Source: CAYUCJ01 sp049282265 (GTDB taxonomy: Bacteria; Desulfobacterota; DSM-4660; Desulfatiglandales; Desulfatiglandaceae). From it: a DNA stretch of 56,854 bases. The translations under genes and the position numbers were made by a program. Below, one piece after another: positions 25,750 through 34,776 of this stretch; positions within the stretch are counted from its first letter, which is position 1, and the number at the start of each line of letters is the position of its first letter. The stretch spans positions 1 to 56,854 of the forward strand of contig JBAPTR010000067.1 of assembly GCA_049282265.1 (NCBI GenBank), written 5' to 3'. Under the pieces are notes generated by a model. The model was given only the letters and a program-made list of their open reading frames with translations. It ran no database searches and was not told the origin of the DNA.

Positions 25750-26385
25750 TTATCCTCCAATCCATTGGTTCGCAAGTTTGACGGCCGCCATCGCGTCAAG
25801 ACCGAAGGCATCAGCCCCGGTGAAAATTTTGACCTGATTGTCTATCTGGCCGCCGCCGATCATGACTTTTATTTGATCGCGCAGACCCGCGGCTTTAAAG
25901 GCCTCGATGGTCTCCTTCATGGATTCAAAGGCCAGGGTCAGGAATCCGCTCAACCCGACTACAGTCGCGCCACTCTCCTTGATGGCGTCCACAAATTTTT
26001 GCTCAGGGACATCTATGCCGAGATCAATCACCTCGAAGCCGCTTATCTCCAACATAAAAACGACCATGTCCTTCCCGATATCGTGGATGTCGCCTTTAAC
26101 CGTTCCCAACACGACTTTTCCGATCTTTTCAGTCTCCACCCCTTTGGCGGCTTTCATATGAGGCTCCAGGATTTCCGTTATCCTCTTTAAGATCTCTCCG
26201 GAAAATACCAGATCCGGAATGAAATATGTGCTGTCCGCAAAGCGTTCTCCCACGATTTTCATTCCCTCTTTTGCGTCCACCAGGATCGCCAAAGGGTCCA
26301 CTCCCTCATCCAGAGATTTCTGAACGAAGTTGATTGCCTCCTCTATCTTCAAATCCGCAAGCAATGTTGCCAGTACTTTTGCCAT
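25750..26385 (-). CDS. Corrinoid (B12-binding) methyl carrier protein, cassette 1
   Basis: A 211-residue two-domain corrinoid protein. Residues 1-85 are the helical cap domain. Residues 88-211 are the Rossmann B12 domain with the base-off motif D99-x-H101-xx-G104 (VKGDIHDIGKD), the SGFLTLA stretch and the late GGGQ. The family includes MtaC, MtbC, MttC and the corrinoid subunits of O-demethylases. It carries the methyl group between the UroD-type enzyme encoded next door and a second methyltransferase. About half its residues match those of the second corrinoid protein at 32106-32744 by eye. It follows a 186-bp gap, so it may have its own promoter. Confidence 0.94.
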   Translation of the reverse strand: MAKVLATLLADLKIEEAINFVQKSLDEGVDPLAILVDAKEGMKIVGERFADSTYFIPDLVFSGEILKRITEILEPHMKAAKGVETEKIGKVVLGTVKGDIHDIGKDMVVFMLEISGFEVIDLGIDVPEQKFVDAIKESGATVVGLSGFLTLAFESMKETIEAFKAAGLRDQIKVMIGGGQIDNQVKIFTGADAFGLDAMAAVKLANQWIGG

Positions 26386-26571
26386 GTCATTATGCTCCTT
26401 TCGCGTTTATTGGACTAGCACTTTTCTATAAACCAAGATGATACCACGTCCCATTGGACACTTATTTACCCTTCTCCTCAAGTGAGGGGATCAGGTATCC
26501 ATTTCAACCCTATGTCTTTTTTGATCATTCGTCTTCAATTTCCATAGTCCCGTTTATTTCGGAACGCGACC

Positions 26572-27870
26572 TCATGAGGTCTTGGGAAGCGGGAAGATCA
26601 TGTCGGCGGTCGGGCGAATCTCAGGATATTTTCCGCTGTAAATCAGCTCAAGCTCGTACGGCCATTTTTTACCTTTGACCCATTGACCTCCCACCAGTGG
26701 CGTTTCACAGTAGTGTTTTTCATTGAACTTGATATGACCGATAATGGTGTCAAGATCAGTCTTTCCTATTGCATCTCTCAAGGCATTTTTGTCTAAACTT
26801 TCCGCACGCTTAATGGCATCAAAGGCAATTTCATACCCCGCATGCTTAAAGCCGATTGGTGGGCCCCACTGCCTCTTGGTCTCCTTTTCCCAGGTGTCGC
26901 ATATCGCCGCAGGGGTTTCTCCGGACAGAGATGACTTGAAGGGGTGGTAACGGCTCCACCAAACCTCCATGGTCAATCCATTTCCCAGATTCCCTCCCAG
27001 TGCTTGGAGACCGGATGGAAAAAGAAGAGCCTTTCCCATAGTGGCGATTTTTGGTATGAACCCATTTTGATGAGCCTGCCTCCAGGCGGTTGCAAAGTCG
27101 GGTAGAATGAGAGATCCTGTGAGAATCTCGGCCTTCTCCTCCTTAAAACGGTTGATAATGGAGCTGAAATCTTTATTAAAGTATGGAAATCTGCCGGGGT
27201 CTATGAACTTATATCCTTTCGGGCCAAGTTTCTTTGCGAAAATCGGCGCCATGGTTGTCCCGTCGGGATCATTCGGAAAGAGACCTCCAACGACCTTGTT
27301 TGTTTTATCCGCAACCTGATCCCACATGCCAATGAATAGGTCAGTCCAGCTGTCGAGCGTCCAAAATGACTCATAAGACCATTTGTAAGGCCCGCCGGTC
27401 AGCCATGACTCAACAGGGACCCCAAGACAGACGCAGGGCATTTCAAATCTCTCACAAACCCCACAAACGGGATTTACGACATCCGGCGTATACATGACAA
27501 GCATCAGATCAATCTTGTCCCCCATAATAAGTTTGGAGGCGAGTTGCGCCGATTTGTTCGGACTGCTTTCCGTATCCACAATTTTCACTTTAACGGGAAG
27601 TTTCTTTCCGCGATCTTTGATATATATCCCGCCGTTCTTGTTGATCGCCTTCACGACTCTATCGGTCACCCATTGAGTCGGTTCCCCCAGGCCGGCCAAG
27701 GGACCGGTAAGAGAACTGGGGTGGCCGATCAGGATATAATCTCGTTTCGCGGCCAGGGCTTTCCGTGCAAGTGAGGGTGCCAAGACTGCGGCTCCCAGCG
27801 TCGCCCCAAGGGTTGATGACTTTTTAATAAACTCTCTTCTCGTGATCCCCTTTTTCCCGTCTGCTTTCAT
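26572..27870 (-). CDS. Tat-exported ABC substrate-binding protein (Leu/Ile/Val-type), orphan
   Basis: A 432-residue binding protein. The N-terminus has a twin-arginine signal (ITRREFIKKSSTLGA) followed by a hydrophobic stretch and LARKALAAKR. The mature part starts YILIGHPSSLTGPLAGLGE. Tat export is unusual but known for this class. It sits between corrinoid cassette 1 and the DHPS-type methyltransferase with no permease genes attached, so it must share one of the two Liv permease sets. AAAGGAG precedes the ATG. Relatives are often found with aromatic or amide substrates; the ligand is not assigned. Confidence 0.9.
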   Translation of the reverse strand: MKADGKKGITRREFIKKSSTLGATLGAAVLAPSLARKALAAKRDYILIGHPSSLTGPLAGLGEPTQWVTDRVVKAINKNGGIYIKDRGKKLPVKVKIVDTESSPNKSAQLASKLIMGDKIDLMLVMYTPDVVNPVCGVCERFEMPCVCLGVPVESWLTGGPYKWSYESFWTLDSWTDLFIGMWDQVADKTNKVVGGLFPNDPDGTTMAPIFAKKLGPKGYKFIDPGRFPYFNKDFSSIINRFKEEKAEILTGSLILPDFATAWRQAHQNGFIPKIATMGKALLFPSGLQALGGNLGNGLTMEVWWSRYHPFKSSLSGETPAAICDTWEKETKRQWGPPIGFKHAGYEIAFDAIKRAESLDKNALRDAIGKTDLDTIIGHIKFNEKHYCETPLVGGQWVKGKKWPYELELIYSGKYPEIRPTADMIFPLPKTS

Positions 27871-27974
27871 GCGGTGCTCCTTTTTTTGAAGTTAAAAAGT
27901 GATGTGCATACAAAATATCCAAGGCATCAGAGGTGCAGTCCCCTTGACTGCCAGATAACATGCATCTTACCATC

Positions 27975-28781
27975 TTATGAAATCGATTCCAATTTACCTT
28001 CCCGAAATGCAGTTGTGTAAGCCTGACACCACGGGTCCTGACCCAGCAAGACGGCTGCAGCCTTCAACATTCCCATGAGCTTTTTGTCCAGGGGATCAAC
28101 AATGGCCGCGTTGAGCCCGGCCTTCATGGCCAGGGTCAGAAAGGCCCTGTTCAGAAGGGGGCGCCTGGGCAAGCCGAATGAGATGTTGGATAGACCGCAG
28201 ATGACATTGACCCCCTCCAGTTCCCGTCGAATCCGTTCGATGGTCTCAAGAACCATCAATGCCGCATTCGTATTGGCGCTGACTGTCTGAATTACAGGGT
28301 CCAAATAGATTCGCTCCCTCTTCATACCCAGTCTCTCCAGCTCTGAAACGAGTCGACCGGCGTTTTCCAGTGCCTGTTGCGCACTCTTGGGAATACCCCG
28401 GTCATCAATACAGAGGGCCACGATATCGCAATCCCTCATTTGGATAATCGGCGCCATAGACTCAAAGCGGGATCTTTCCAGTGTTGTCGAGTTGAGCATG
28501 GGCGAATGCTCGACCTGATTCAGGACAGCCTTCAGGCTGTCCGGGTTTGGACTGTCGATACAAAGCCTTGCCTGTGGCAGAGCCTTCTGGATGACTTCAA
28601 TTAACCAGACAAGATCCTCCACCTCGGAATTTCGGCGCGATCCGGCGTTAACATCGATCAGATCGGCTCCGGAGTCTATCTGAAACTTCACGTCCGCCTG
28701 AATGTATGCGGCGTCCCGGTTGGCCACGCCTTCATTTATCAGTTTGCGGCTTGTATTGATTCGTTCACCGACAATGAGCAT
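27975..28781 (-). CDS. DHPS-type methyltransferase (MtrH/AcsE-like, methyl-THF side)
   Basis: A 268-residue TIM-barrel enzyme of the dihydropteroate-synthase/methyltetrahydrofolate family, close in length to AcsE (262). The pterin pocket motifs are MLIVGERINTSRKL, DSGADLIDVNAG (the DVN aspartate/asparagine), and VNVICGLSNISFGLP with the conserved NISFG. It would take the methyl from the corrinoid protein to tetrahydrofolate (or the reverse). AAGGAGG precedes the ATG at 28781; a start 48 bp upstream lacks one. It serves both corrinoid cassettes, as there is only one copy. This is methyltransferase II of an O-demethylase-like system. Confidence 0.93.
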   Translation of the reverse strand: MLIVGERINTSRKLINEGVANRDAAYIQADVKFQIDSGADLIDVNAGSRRNSEVEDLVWLIEVIQKALPQARLCIDSPNPDSLKAVLNQVEHSPMLNSTTLERSRFESMAPIIQMRDCDIVALCIDDRGIPKSAQQALENAGRLVSELERLGMKRERIYLDPVIQTVSANTNAALMVLETIERIRRELEGVNVICGLSNISFGLPRRPLLNRAFLTLAMKAGLNAAIVDPLDKKLMGMLKAAAVLLGQDPWCQAYTTAFREGKLESIS

Positions 28782-28858
28782 AAATTTCCTCCTTGACACT
28801 CCACGAAGAACACACACTGGATTTTCCAAGAGGCCAATCCATTATGTCTCTGTGTCCC

Positions 28859-30697
28859 TCAGCCTCCTTCGGCATCGGGATTCAGATGATAGGGTTCGAG
28901 CAAGCAGGCACGGGTAAAGGCCTTACTAAATTCCGGTGTGCCCGCCAATTCAAGATATTTCACGCGTGACAGCAAATTCCCGACCGCTTTCCGTTTGGCG
29001 AAAGACAACAGCAAAAGCTTGGCGCCTATGCCCGCCGCATTTCCAACCTGATGGAACCTGCTGAGGGGAAGAGAAGGCAGCATGCCTATGGCTATCGCAT
29101 TGGAAACATCAATATAAGTGCCAAAGGCACCGGCTATAATGACCTTTTCGATCTCCTTTGGGGAGACGGCTTCTGCCTCCATAAGAATCTCTATGGCAGC
29201 CTGGATAGCAGCCTTGCCCAGCTGGACCTCCCGGACATCCTTCTGGGTGATGGAAATCTCCGGGCCCCTCCGATCCCCCTCTAGGGGGACAAGGATAAAT
29301 TCTAAATGGCCATTTTTCTCTACCACACGGGAATGTGATCCTTTCTGTATTCGCCCCCCCTTGTCCAGCACGCCGGCCAGATAGAGCTGAGAAATGGCAT
29401 CCAGTATCCCGGACCCGCAAATACCTATGGGCTCTGCCTCATCAATGGTCTTATAACCGACATCCTCGCCCCACAGATATACTTTCTCGATCGCCCCTGG
29501 AGAGGCCCTCATACCATCCCTTATCTGATATCCCTCAAACGCAGGGCCCGAAGCGCAGGAGGTGCTCGTTATTTTCCCCCGGGTTATCAGTGATATCTCC
29601 GTATTGGTGCCTATATCAATCACCATTCCGTTCCCGTGGTTCCACTCTCCGTCCGTGGCCGTCAGGGCCGCCACATGGTCGGCACCCACAAAACCTGCGA
29701 TGTTGGAGGGCAAATAAACATAGGCTCCCGGAGCAAAATCAAGGCCTATATCCCTGGCCTTTATGTTCAGATCCCCGCACACGGCCGGCACAAAGGGAGA
29801 TATGGCCAGTTGACGGACAGGCAGGCCCAGCATCAGGTGGTGCATGGCCGTGTTTCCGACAATGACGGCCTCTAGAATATCTACGGTTTCAACGCCTGCT
29901 TCAGCGCATAGGTCTCCCGCCAGCTTCATCAGCCCTTCTCGGACCAGATTCGCCATCAGAGTCCGTCCGTCCGACGATCGAATCGCAAAATTGATTCGCG
30001 TAATGATGTCCTCGCCTTTGCTGATCTGAGGATTCATGATCGCCTGTGAGGCCAGCGTCTTTCCTGTATCCAAAGCAATCAGATAGCCCGCTATCTTGGT
30101 TGAGCCCAGGTCAACGGCCAGGCCAAACGGACGGGAACCAGGAGGGCTCACGGCGACCAGTTCCCGGTCTTGAATATGTGCCTTTAAGTTCCAATCCCAT
30201 TCCCGGAGCCGCGTAGAAAGGTCCCTCAAGACGCGGATATCCAAATGTATGGGGCCGGGAGCACTTATCTTTTCGAGCAGGTTCTCCGCATCTGCCACAG
30301 GCTTCGCCAATGAGGGCGGTTCAAGTCTGCAGGCAAAGGACCTAATCGGCGAGTCAAGGGAAACATCTACGTCCCGGCCCTCAACCTGGAGGCGCTGCTG
30401 TCCGCCCAAGGATTCAGGAGGCACGTGCACCCTGCAATCGTTTTGTGGATAGGTCTGGCAGGCCAGACGCCAGCCGCTCGCAAGCTCCTCTTCGGTAAAG
30501 GCCTCCCGTTCGGCAGGAGTTGCTTCCGAAAATCTTCCTGCCATGACCCTCACCTTGCAGCCCCTGCATTTTCCAAAGCCCCCACAAACGCTGACCAACT
30601 CAACACCCAGGCGGTGTGCACAGGCCAGAAGTGTTTCCCCGGCAGGGCATGACCCTCGCCTGCCGACAGGCTGCAACTCTATCTGATGATCGCTCAT
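28859..30697 (-). CDS. Reductive activator of corrinoid proteins (RACE, DUF4445)
   Basis: A 612-residue protein with an N-terminal plant-type [2Fe-2S] domain (Cys38, 44, 47 and 80; CGGFGKCRGCKVRV). A linker follows, then a C-terminal ASKHA-type ATPase of the DUF4445 family starting LAVDLGSTKIAGYLI, with MVIDIGTNTEISL and GICGSGILDAI. Proteins of this layout use ATP to reduce inactive cob(II)alamin to cob(I)alamin in corrinoid carriers. The ATG at 30697 is preferred to an upstream GTG on homology. It sits between the two corrinoid/UroD cassettes and probably repairs both. An N-terminal ferredoxin domain implies it takes electrons from a soluble ferredoxin-type donor. Confidence 0.93.
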   Translation of the reverse strand: MSDHQIELQPVGRRGSCPAGETLLACAHRLGVELVSVCGGFGKCRGCKVRVMAGRFSEATPAEREAFTEEELASGWRLACQTYPQNDCRVHVPPESLGGQQRLQVEGRDVDVSLDSPIRSFACRLEPPSLAKPVADAENLLEKISAPGPIHLDIRVLRDLSTRLREWDWNLKAHIQDRELVAVSPPGSRPFGLAVDLGSTKIAGYLIALDTGKTLASQAIMNPQISKGEDIITRINFAIRSSDGRTLMANLVREGLMKLAGDLCAEAGVETVDILEAVIVGNTAMHHLMLGLPVRQLAISPFVPAVCGDLNIKARDIGLDFAPGAYVYLPSNIAGFVGADHVAALTATDGEWNHGNGMVIDIGTNTEISLITRGKITSTSCASGPAFEGYQIRDGMRASPGAIEKVYLWGEDVGYKTIDEAEPIGICGSGILDAISQLYLAGVLDKGGRIQKGSHSRVVEKNGHLEFILVPLEGDRRGPEISITQKDVREVQLGKAAIQAAIEILMEAEAVSPKEIEKVIIAGAFGTYIDVSNAIAIGMLPSLPLSRFHQVGNAAGIGAKLLLLSFAKRKAVGNLLSRVKYLELAGTPEFSKAFTRACLLEPYHLNPDAEGG

Positions 30698-30748
30698 GTT
30701 TATCTCAACAATCGGTAGGAAACCCCGGCCCACATAGCCCGCGGGGAT

Positions 30749-32101
30749 CTATTCATAAACGCCGTATTCCTTGGTGATCTCGACCATAGCCTTGACATTT
30801 TCCGGTTTTGCCTCATCGAAAAACGCACCATTTCCCATAATAAAACCACCGCCTTTACCAGCAGTATCGATGAGTTTTCTGCAGTACTCTTTCACTTCAT
30901 CGGGTGTACCTAATTTCAATGTGGAGGAGGGAACGTTGCCGATGAGGCAAGCATTCTTACCCAATGTTTCCTTGGCTTTCGCCATATCTGTCTGGTCAAC
31001 CATCCACATCGTCTTGCCTTTCGGTACGTCTTGGATAACTTTCAGACGCGAGCCCCAATGCCCCTCAAGCGCAGGAAAAGGTATGCATCCACCATCAATT
31101 AAGCCCAACATGACAGCTTTAAAGGTAGGCCAGTAAAATTTATCAAACTGTTCGTCGGACAAGAAGCCGTCAGCAGCCTTGTGGAGGGGCATGAATATCT
31201 GAGGGTTTCCGGTCTGTTGTGAAGCGCCTATTCCCATACCGATCATGATAGGGACTAAAGCCTCCATGGCCTTGAGAAGCTTATCGGGCTGCCGGTACAT
31301 ATCCACCATGATCCCTCTGGTGCCCCTGAGGGTGTCGCCGATTACATCAAACGGTGCCTTGGTAAATCCACCGAGGATATTTGGAAATCCTAACGATTTC
31401 AGCTCAACATCTGAACCACCCATAGCCATCGCCCATTTCAGGGCTTCAGCGCCGGCCTCAAAAAGGGCCTTAAAGGTACCCTGAACAGGGGGAAGTGCAT
31501 AGGGTATAAAATTATAGGCAACCCCATACATTTCAAGTATGCCGGTTAGTGGAGGGAGCATCGTAAATCCCCCTAACGCTCCGAATACGCGCGGCAGGTA
31601 GAAATTTCTGAAATAAAACGACGGGTCGGTTATCAGGAGATCATATTCCTCCGCGGTCATGTATTCCTTTTCATTGCACTGGTAGCAATGCTCAGGCTTT
31701 ACCCCGTGGCCCGGCCAGGAATATAACTTGTAGTCAAGAATCTCAAAGAACTTCCCCGGTCCCGGCGCTGAAGCGCCTATATTCATGTCCGGCTGAAATT
31801 CCAACATGAATTTCTTGAAGGCCGCGGTGCATTTATCATAGTCATACATGGCCTCCTCAACGGTCATCCCGGCATTGATATAAGGGAACATACTCGGAAG
31901 TATGGTGACCGGCACCCTGTCCGGAGTCTTTTTCAGCTGAATGGCATCCTTAATTCTATTGATGCTTGCCTTGTAGTTGGCCTCTGCTTGCTGGCTTTGA
32001 AACTGAAGGTCATTCCCCTCAGGGTCTTTCGGCGTAAGCAACTTCTGGAACTGCGCCTCCTGTTTTTCATCTGGTGACATCTCTTCCCATTTCTTTCCCA
32101 T
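30749..32101 (-). CDS. UroD-fold methyltransferase (corrinoid-dependent), cassette 2
   Basis: A 450-residue paralogue of the enzyme at 24410. Shared motifs are QLKKTPDRVPV, TKAPFDVIGDTLRGTRG, MPLHKAADGFLSDEQFDKF and LIGNVPS. The two differ in the active-site neighbourhood: FAEGGYNSR of the first copy is PALEGHWGSR here, and the cysteine of ASGCSMDEG is replaced by alanine (GNGAFFDEA). This suggests a different methyl donor. It starts 4 bp after the cassette-2 corrinoid gene. A long N-terminal extension is rich in Gln and Lys. The same caution on donor identity applies. Confidence 0.88.
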   Translation of the reverse strand: MGKKWEEMSPDEKQEAQFQKLLTPKDPEGNDLQFQSQQAEANYKASINRIKDAIQLKKTPDRVPVTILPSMFPYINAGMTVEEAMYDYDKCTAAFKKFMLEFQPDMNIGASAPGPGKFFEILDYKLYSWPGHGVKPEHCYQCNEKEYMTAEEYDLLITDPSFYFRNFYLPRVFGALGGFTMLPPLTGILEMYGVAYNFIPYALPPVQGTFKALFEAGAEALKWAMAMGGSDVELKSLGFPNILGGFTKAPFDVIGDTLRGTRGIMVDMYRQPDKLLKAMEALVPIMIGMGIGASQQTGNPQIFMPLHKAADGFLSDEQFDKFYWPTFKAVMLGLIDGGCIPFPALEGHWGSRLKVIQDVPKGKTMWMVDQTDMAKAKETLGKNACLIGNVPSSTLKLGTPDEVKEYCRKLIDTAGKGGGFIMGNGAFFDEAKPENVKAMVEITKEYGVYE

Positions 32102-32105
32102 TGAT

Positions 32106-32744
32106 CTATCCTCCTATCCAGCTTTGGGCCAGTTGTACGGCTGCCATGGCGTCTCTTCCATAGGCGTCCGCACCGGTAAAGTTCCTGACTTGATCATCCA
32201 TCTGGCCGCCTCCGATCATGATTTTCACCTTATCTCGTAGACCGGCTTTGTCGATCGCCTCTACGGTCTCCTTCATGGAATCAAATGCCAGAGTCAGGAA
32301 TCCGCTCAGTCCGACCACCTTGCTGCCGGTCTCCTTTATCGTGTCCACAAATTTCTGCGCCGGCACATCAATGCCCAGGTCGAAGACCTCAAATCCGCTG
32401 ACATCAAGCATAAAGGCAACAAGGTCCTTCCCAATGTCATGGATATCTCCGGCCACAGTCCCGATAATGACCTTCCCCATCCGTTCAGCCTCTTCACCTT
32501 TGCCGCTCTTAAGGCGGGGCTCAAGGATTGCGACGATGCGCTTCAAGATTTCCCCTGAAAAAATAAGGTCCGGGATGAAATAATCTGCATCGGCAAATCG
32601 CTGTCCTACGATATTCATCCCCTCCTTGGCCCCCTCCAACAGATCCAGAGGATCGGTCCCCTGTTCCAGGGCCTCTTCAAGAAACTCTATAACTTCCGCT
32701 TCTTTCAAATCCGCTAACAGCCTTGCAAGCTCTTTAGACATCAT
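32106..32744 (-). CDS. Corrinoid (B12-binding) methyl carrier protein, cassette 2
   Basis: A 212-residue corrinoid protein with the B12 motif D100-x-H102-xx-G105 (AGDIHDIGKD), a helical cap domain before it and GGGQ near the end. GGAGGAG precedes two consecutive ATGs (32744 and 32741); I take the first. It differs from cassette 1 mainly in the helical domain, which contacts the partner methyltransferase, in line with separate pairing. Gene order corrinoid then UroD-type enzyme is the same in both cassettes, indicating duplication of the pair. Confidence 0.94.
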   Translation of the reverse strand: MMSKELARLLADLKEAEVIEFLEEALEQGTDPLDLLEGAKEGMNIVGQRFADADYFIPDLIFSGEILKRIVAILEPRLKSGKGEEAERMGKVIIGTVAGDIHDIGKDLVAFMLDVSGFEVFDLGIDVPAQKFVDTIKETGSKVVGLSGFLTLAFDSMKETVEAIDKAGLRDKVKIMIGGGQMDDQVRNFTGADAYGRDAMAAVQLAQSWIGG

Positions 32745-32780
32745 TATCGGCTCCTCCTTTATCATTGATATTGCGGTTTT

Positions 32781-33761
32781 TCATTCCCAAACATATTTGA
32801 CAACAGGGGTGCCTGGATCTGCTGTCCATTCCTGGGCCGAACCGTCATATATTTTTACATTTCGATATCCAAGCACCTCGCTTAACACAAAATACATCGT
32901 GCTGGAATATCCTCCTACTCCGCAATAGATGATAATCCTTTCAGCCTTTTTCCTGCCAACCGAAGGCATTACCATTGCTTTAAGTATCTCTGATTCCTTG
33001 TAAGTCCCGTAAATCACACCCCCTTCATTGTTTTTTGAAAAATCCCAAAACCAGGGGACCGGCAAACATTTAGCGCCGGGGATATGACCCGCCCTTTTAC
33101 ACCAAGGCTCTAAGGTTACGCCAAAATATACATCAGCATCTCTGGCATCGACAAGAACGGACTTCCGCATCTTCCCTTCAACATAGCTCTTTGAAACAAA
33201 CATTTCCCTGTTTACATCCCCTTTGTATGATGATGGAGCTGGCGTAATCGGTTCATGGGATACATGTCCTCCGTCTTCTGCCCACTTGTTATAGCCGCCA
33301 TCCAAAACAGATACGCTCCTAACTCCCGCGTATATGAGGGTAACTGCAACTCTGGTGGAGTCAGCGATGGTATAGGCTGCCATTGAGCCAGCCGTTCTCC
33401 CAACAACAACTACCAGGGACTCTTTCGTTATGCCAGAGGAGCCGATAGTGTTAAACAGATCAGCTTCCTTTGGCAATTCCATCCAGGGGAATCCTTCCCC
33501 GAAGGGTGGATTTATGAACCACTGCGAAGACGAGCTATTTATTGCGCCGGGAATATGACCTGCGTCATATTCTTGGGAGTTTCTCACATCAAGTATAACC
33601 AAGTGTGGAGTATCCTTGTTCTTTTCTAACCATTCAGTGGAGACAAGAGGGGGAATTACCCTGGCCATCGATGCCGGGTTTTTGGCATAGAGGCTAGAGA
33701 AAGGTACCAGTACCAGTACCATTACTACCATCAAGCCGAAAAAAAAGATTGTCTTTGCCAT
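32781..33761 (-). CDS. Secreted two-domain rhodanese-like protein
   Basis: A 326-residue protein with an N-terminal Sec signal (residues 1-26, VVMVLVLVPFSSLYA). Two rhodanese domains follow: ~35-165 with LVILDVRNSQEYDAGHIPGA and ~185-320 with VLVDARDADVYFG. The first active-site loop has Gly121 where cysteine is expected (VVVVGRTAGSM); the second keeps it (Cys280, IIIYCGVGGYSS). Such pairs are normal: one dead and one catalytic domain transferring sulfane sulfur. Periplasmic location separates it from the cytosolic MoaD-like protein encoded 57 bp upstream, so a direct sulfur donor role to it is doubtful. GGAGG precedes the ATG at 33761. Confidence 0.9.
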   Translation of the reverse strand: MAKTIFFFGLMVVMVLVLVPFSSLYAKNPASMARVIPPLVSTEWLEKNKDTPHLVILDVRNSQEYDAGHIPGAINSSSSQWFINPPFGEGFPWMELPKEADLFNTIGSSGITKESLVVVVGRTAGSMAAYTIADSTRVAVTLIYAGVRSVSVLDGGYNKWAEDGGHVSHEPITPAPSSYKGDVNREMFVSKSYVEGKMRKSVLVDARDADVYFGVTLEPWCKRAGHIPGAKCLPVPWFWDFSKNNEGGVIYGTYKESEILKAMVMPSVGRKKAERIIIYCGVGGYSSTMYFVLSEVLGYRNVKIYDGSAQEWTADPGTPVVKYVWE

Positions 33762-33817
33762 TATCTCCCTCCTTTCATTCGATGTTTCAAGGTTGTCATC
33801 CAAAAACGTGTGGTTCC

Positions 33818-34075
33818 TCATCCGCCGTGAATGCCCTGGAAGATCTGGACCTCAACCCCCGAAGGGATTTCGTCTTCCGTGTTGAGGATTCGACCATCCA
33901 TAACCACTACGCCTCCCTGGTTCTCACGAATCCCCAGTCGGTCCAAGAGATTCTTCACCGACACCCCCGGCGTAATCTCAATCTCCATGCCCTTTGCAAC
34001 CTGGTAGCCGGGGAAACGCCTCCTGAAAGTCCCGTATAACTTGACCCTGAGTTTCACATGCCGCCTTACTGTCAT
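33818..34075 (-). CDS. MoaD/ThiS-like ubiquitin-fold sulfur carrier
   Basis: An 85-residue beta-grasp protein ending in the diagnostic Gly-Gly (FQGIHGG), which is adenylated and thiocarboxylated to carry sulfur. KLRVKLYGTFRRRFPGY is the usual first strand, and GVSVKNLLDRLGI the helix. Its ATG overlaps the LivF stop (ATGA), so it is cotranslated with transporter system 2. MoaD-like proteins of this kind often lie near AOR-type tungsten enzymes, and an AOR gene is 7 kb upstream in the same run. A role in tungstopterin or molybdopterin synthesis is plausible; thiazole or other sulfur delivery cannot be excluded. Confidence 0.88.
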   Translation of the reverse strand: MTVRRHVKLRVKLYGTFRRRFPGYQVAKGMEIEITPGVSVKNLLDRLGIRENQGGVVVMDGRILNTEDEIPSGVEVQIFQGIHGG

Positions 34076-34776
34076 AGCCCCAAATAGGCCTTTCTGATCA
34101 GCTCTTCTGAAAGCAGCTTTTCACTCTCCCCGGCCATGATGACGCGTCCGTTTTCGATCACATATGCCCGATCGGCGATCTCCAAGGTATGCCGAACATT
34201 TTGTTCCACCAAAAAGATGGCAATCCCCTGGTCGCGAAGTCCCTCTATGATGTGGAAAATTTCGTCCACCATGACCGGCGCCAGACCGGATGACGGCTCA
34301 TCAATCATGCACAATTTCGGCCTCGACATCAGACCGCGCCCCAAAGCGACCATCTGCTGCTCACCGCCGCTCAGTGTTCTGGCCAATTGGCCTTTTCTTG
34401 ATCTCAATACGGGGAGAAGCTGATAGATCTTTTCCAGGCTTTCTTCCTTCTGTTTCCACGCGCGCTGAAGATACGCACCCATCTCAAGGTTTTCCAGAAC
34501 CGACATGTCGGGAAACAGTCTTCTACCCTCAGGGATATGAGCGATACCCAGATCCATAACAGCGTGAGAAGGTCGTCCCTCGATTCTCTTCCCCAGGAAC
34601 ACTACACGGCCGGAAGCCGGGCGTAGCAGACCGGATACGGTCTTAAGCAGGGTGGTTTTTCCGGCGCCGTTGGACCCGACCAGCGCCACGATCTCGGATG
34701 GTTCAACGCTTACGGATACCCTGAATAAGGCCTGGGCCTTCCCATAAAAGGTATCGATTTCGTTCGTTTCAAGCAT
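34072..34776 (-). CDS. livF: ABC transporter ATPase LivF, system 2
   Basis: A 234-residue LivF-type ATPase. Walker A is GSNGAGKTTLLK, the signature LSGGEQQMVALGRGL and Walker B KLCMIDEPSSGLAP. The start MLETNEIDTFYGKAQ at 34776 overlaps the LivG end by 8 bp; an upstream in-frame start at 34803 would extend it unusually. It has no basic C-terminal extension, unlike system 1. It completes a second importer with the genes at 34769-37311. Confidence 0.93.
   Translation of the reverse strand: MLETNEIDTFYGKAQALFRVSVSVEPSEIVALVGSNGAGKTTLLKTVSGLLRPASGRVVFLGKRIEGRPSHAVMDLGIAHIPEGRRLFPDMSVLENLEMGAYLQRAWKQKEESLEKIYQLLPVLRSRKGQLARTLSGGEQQMVALGRGLMSRPKLCMIDEPSSGLAPVMVDEIFHIIEGLRDQGIAIFLVEQNVRHTLEIADRAYVIENGRVIMAGESEKLLSEELIRKAYLGL

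Noticed and set aside
24410..32101. True uroporphyrinogen decarboxylases for heme synthesis
   Set aside because: Both are ~100 residues longer than HemE, sit beside corrinoid proteins, and no other heme genes are present.
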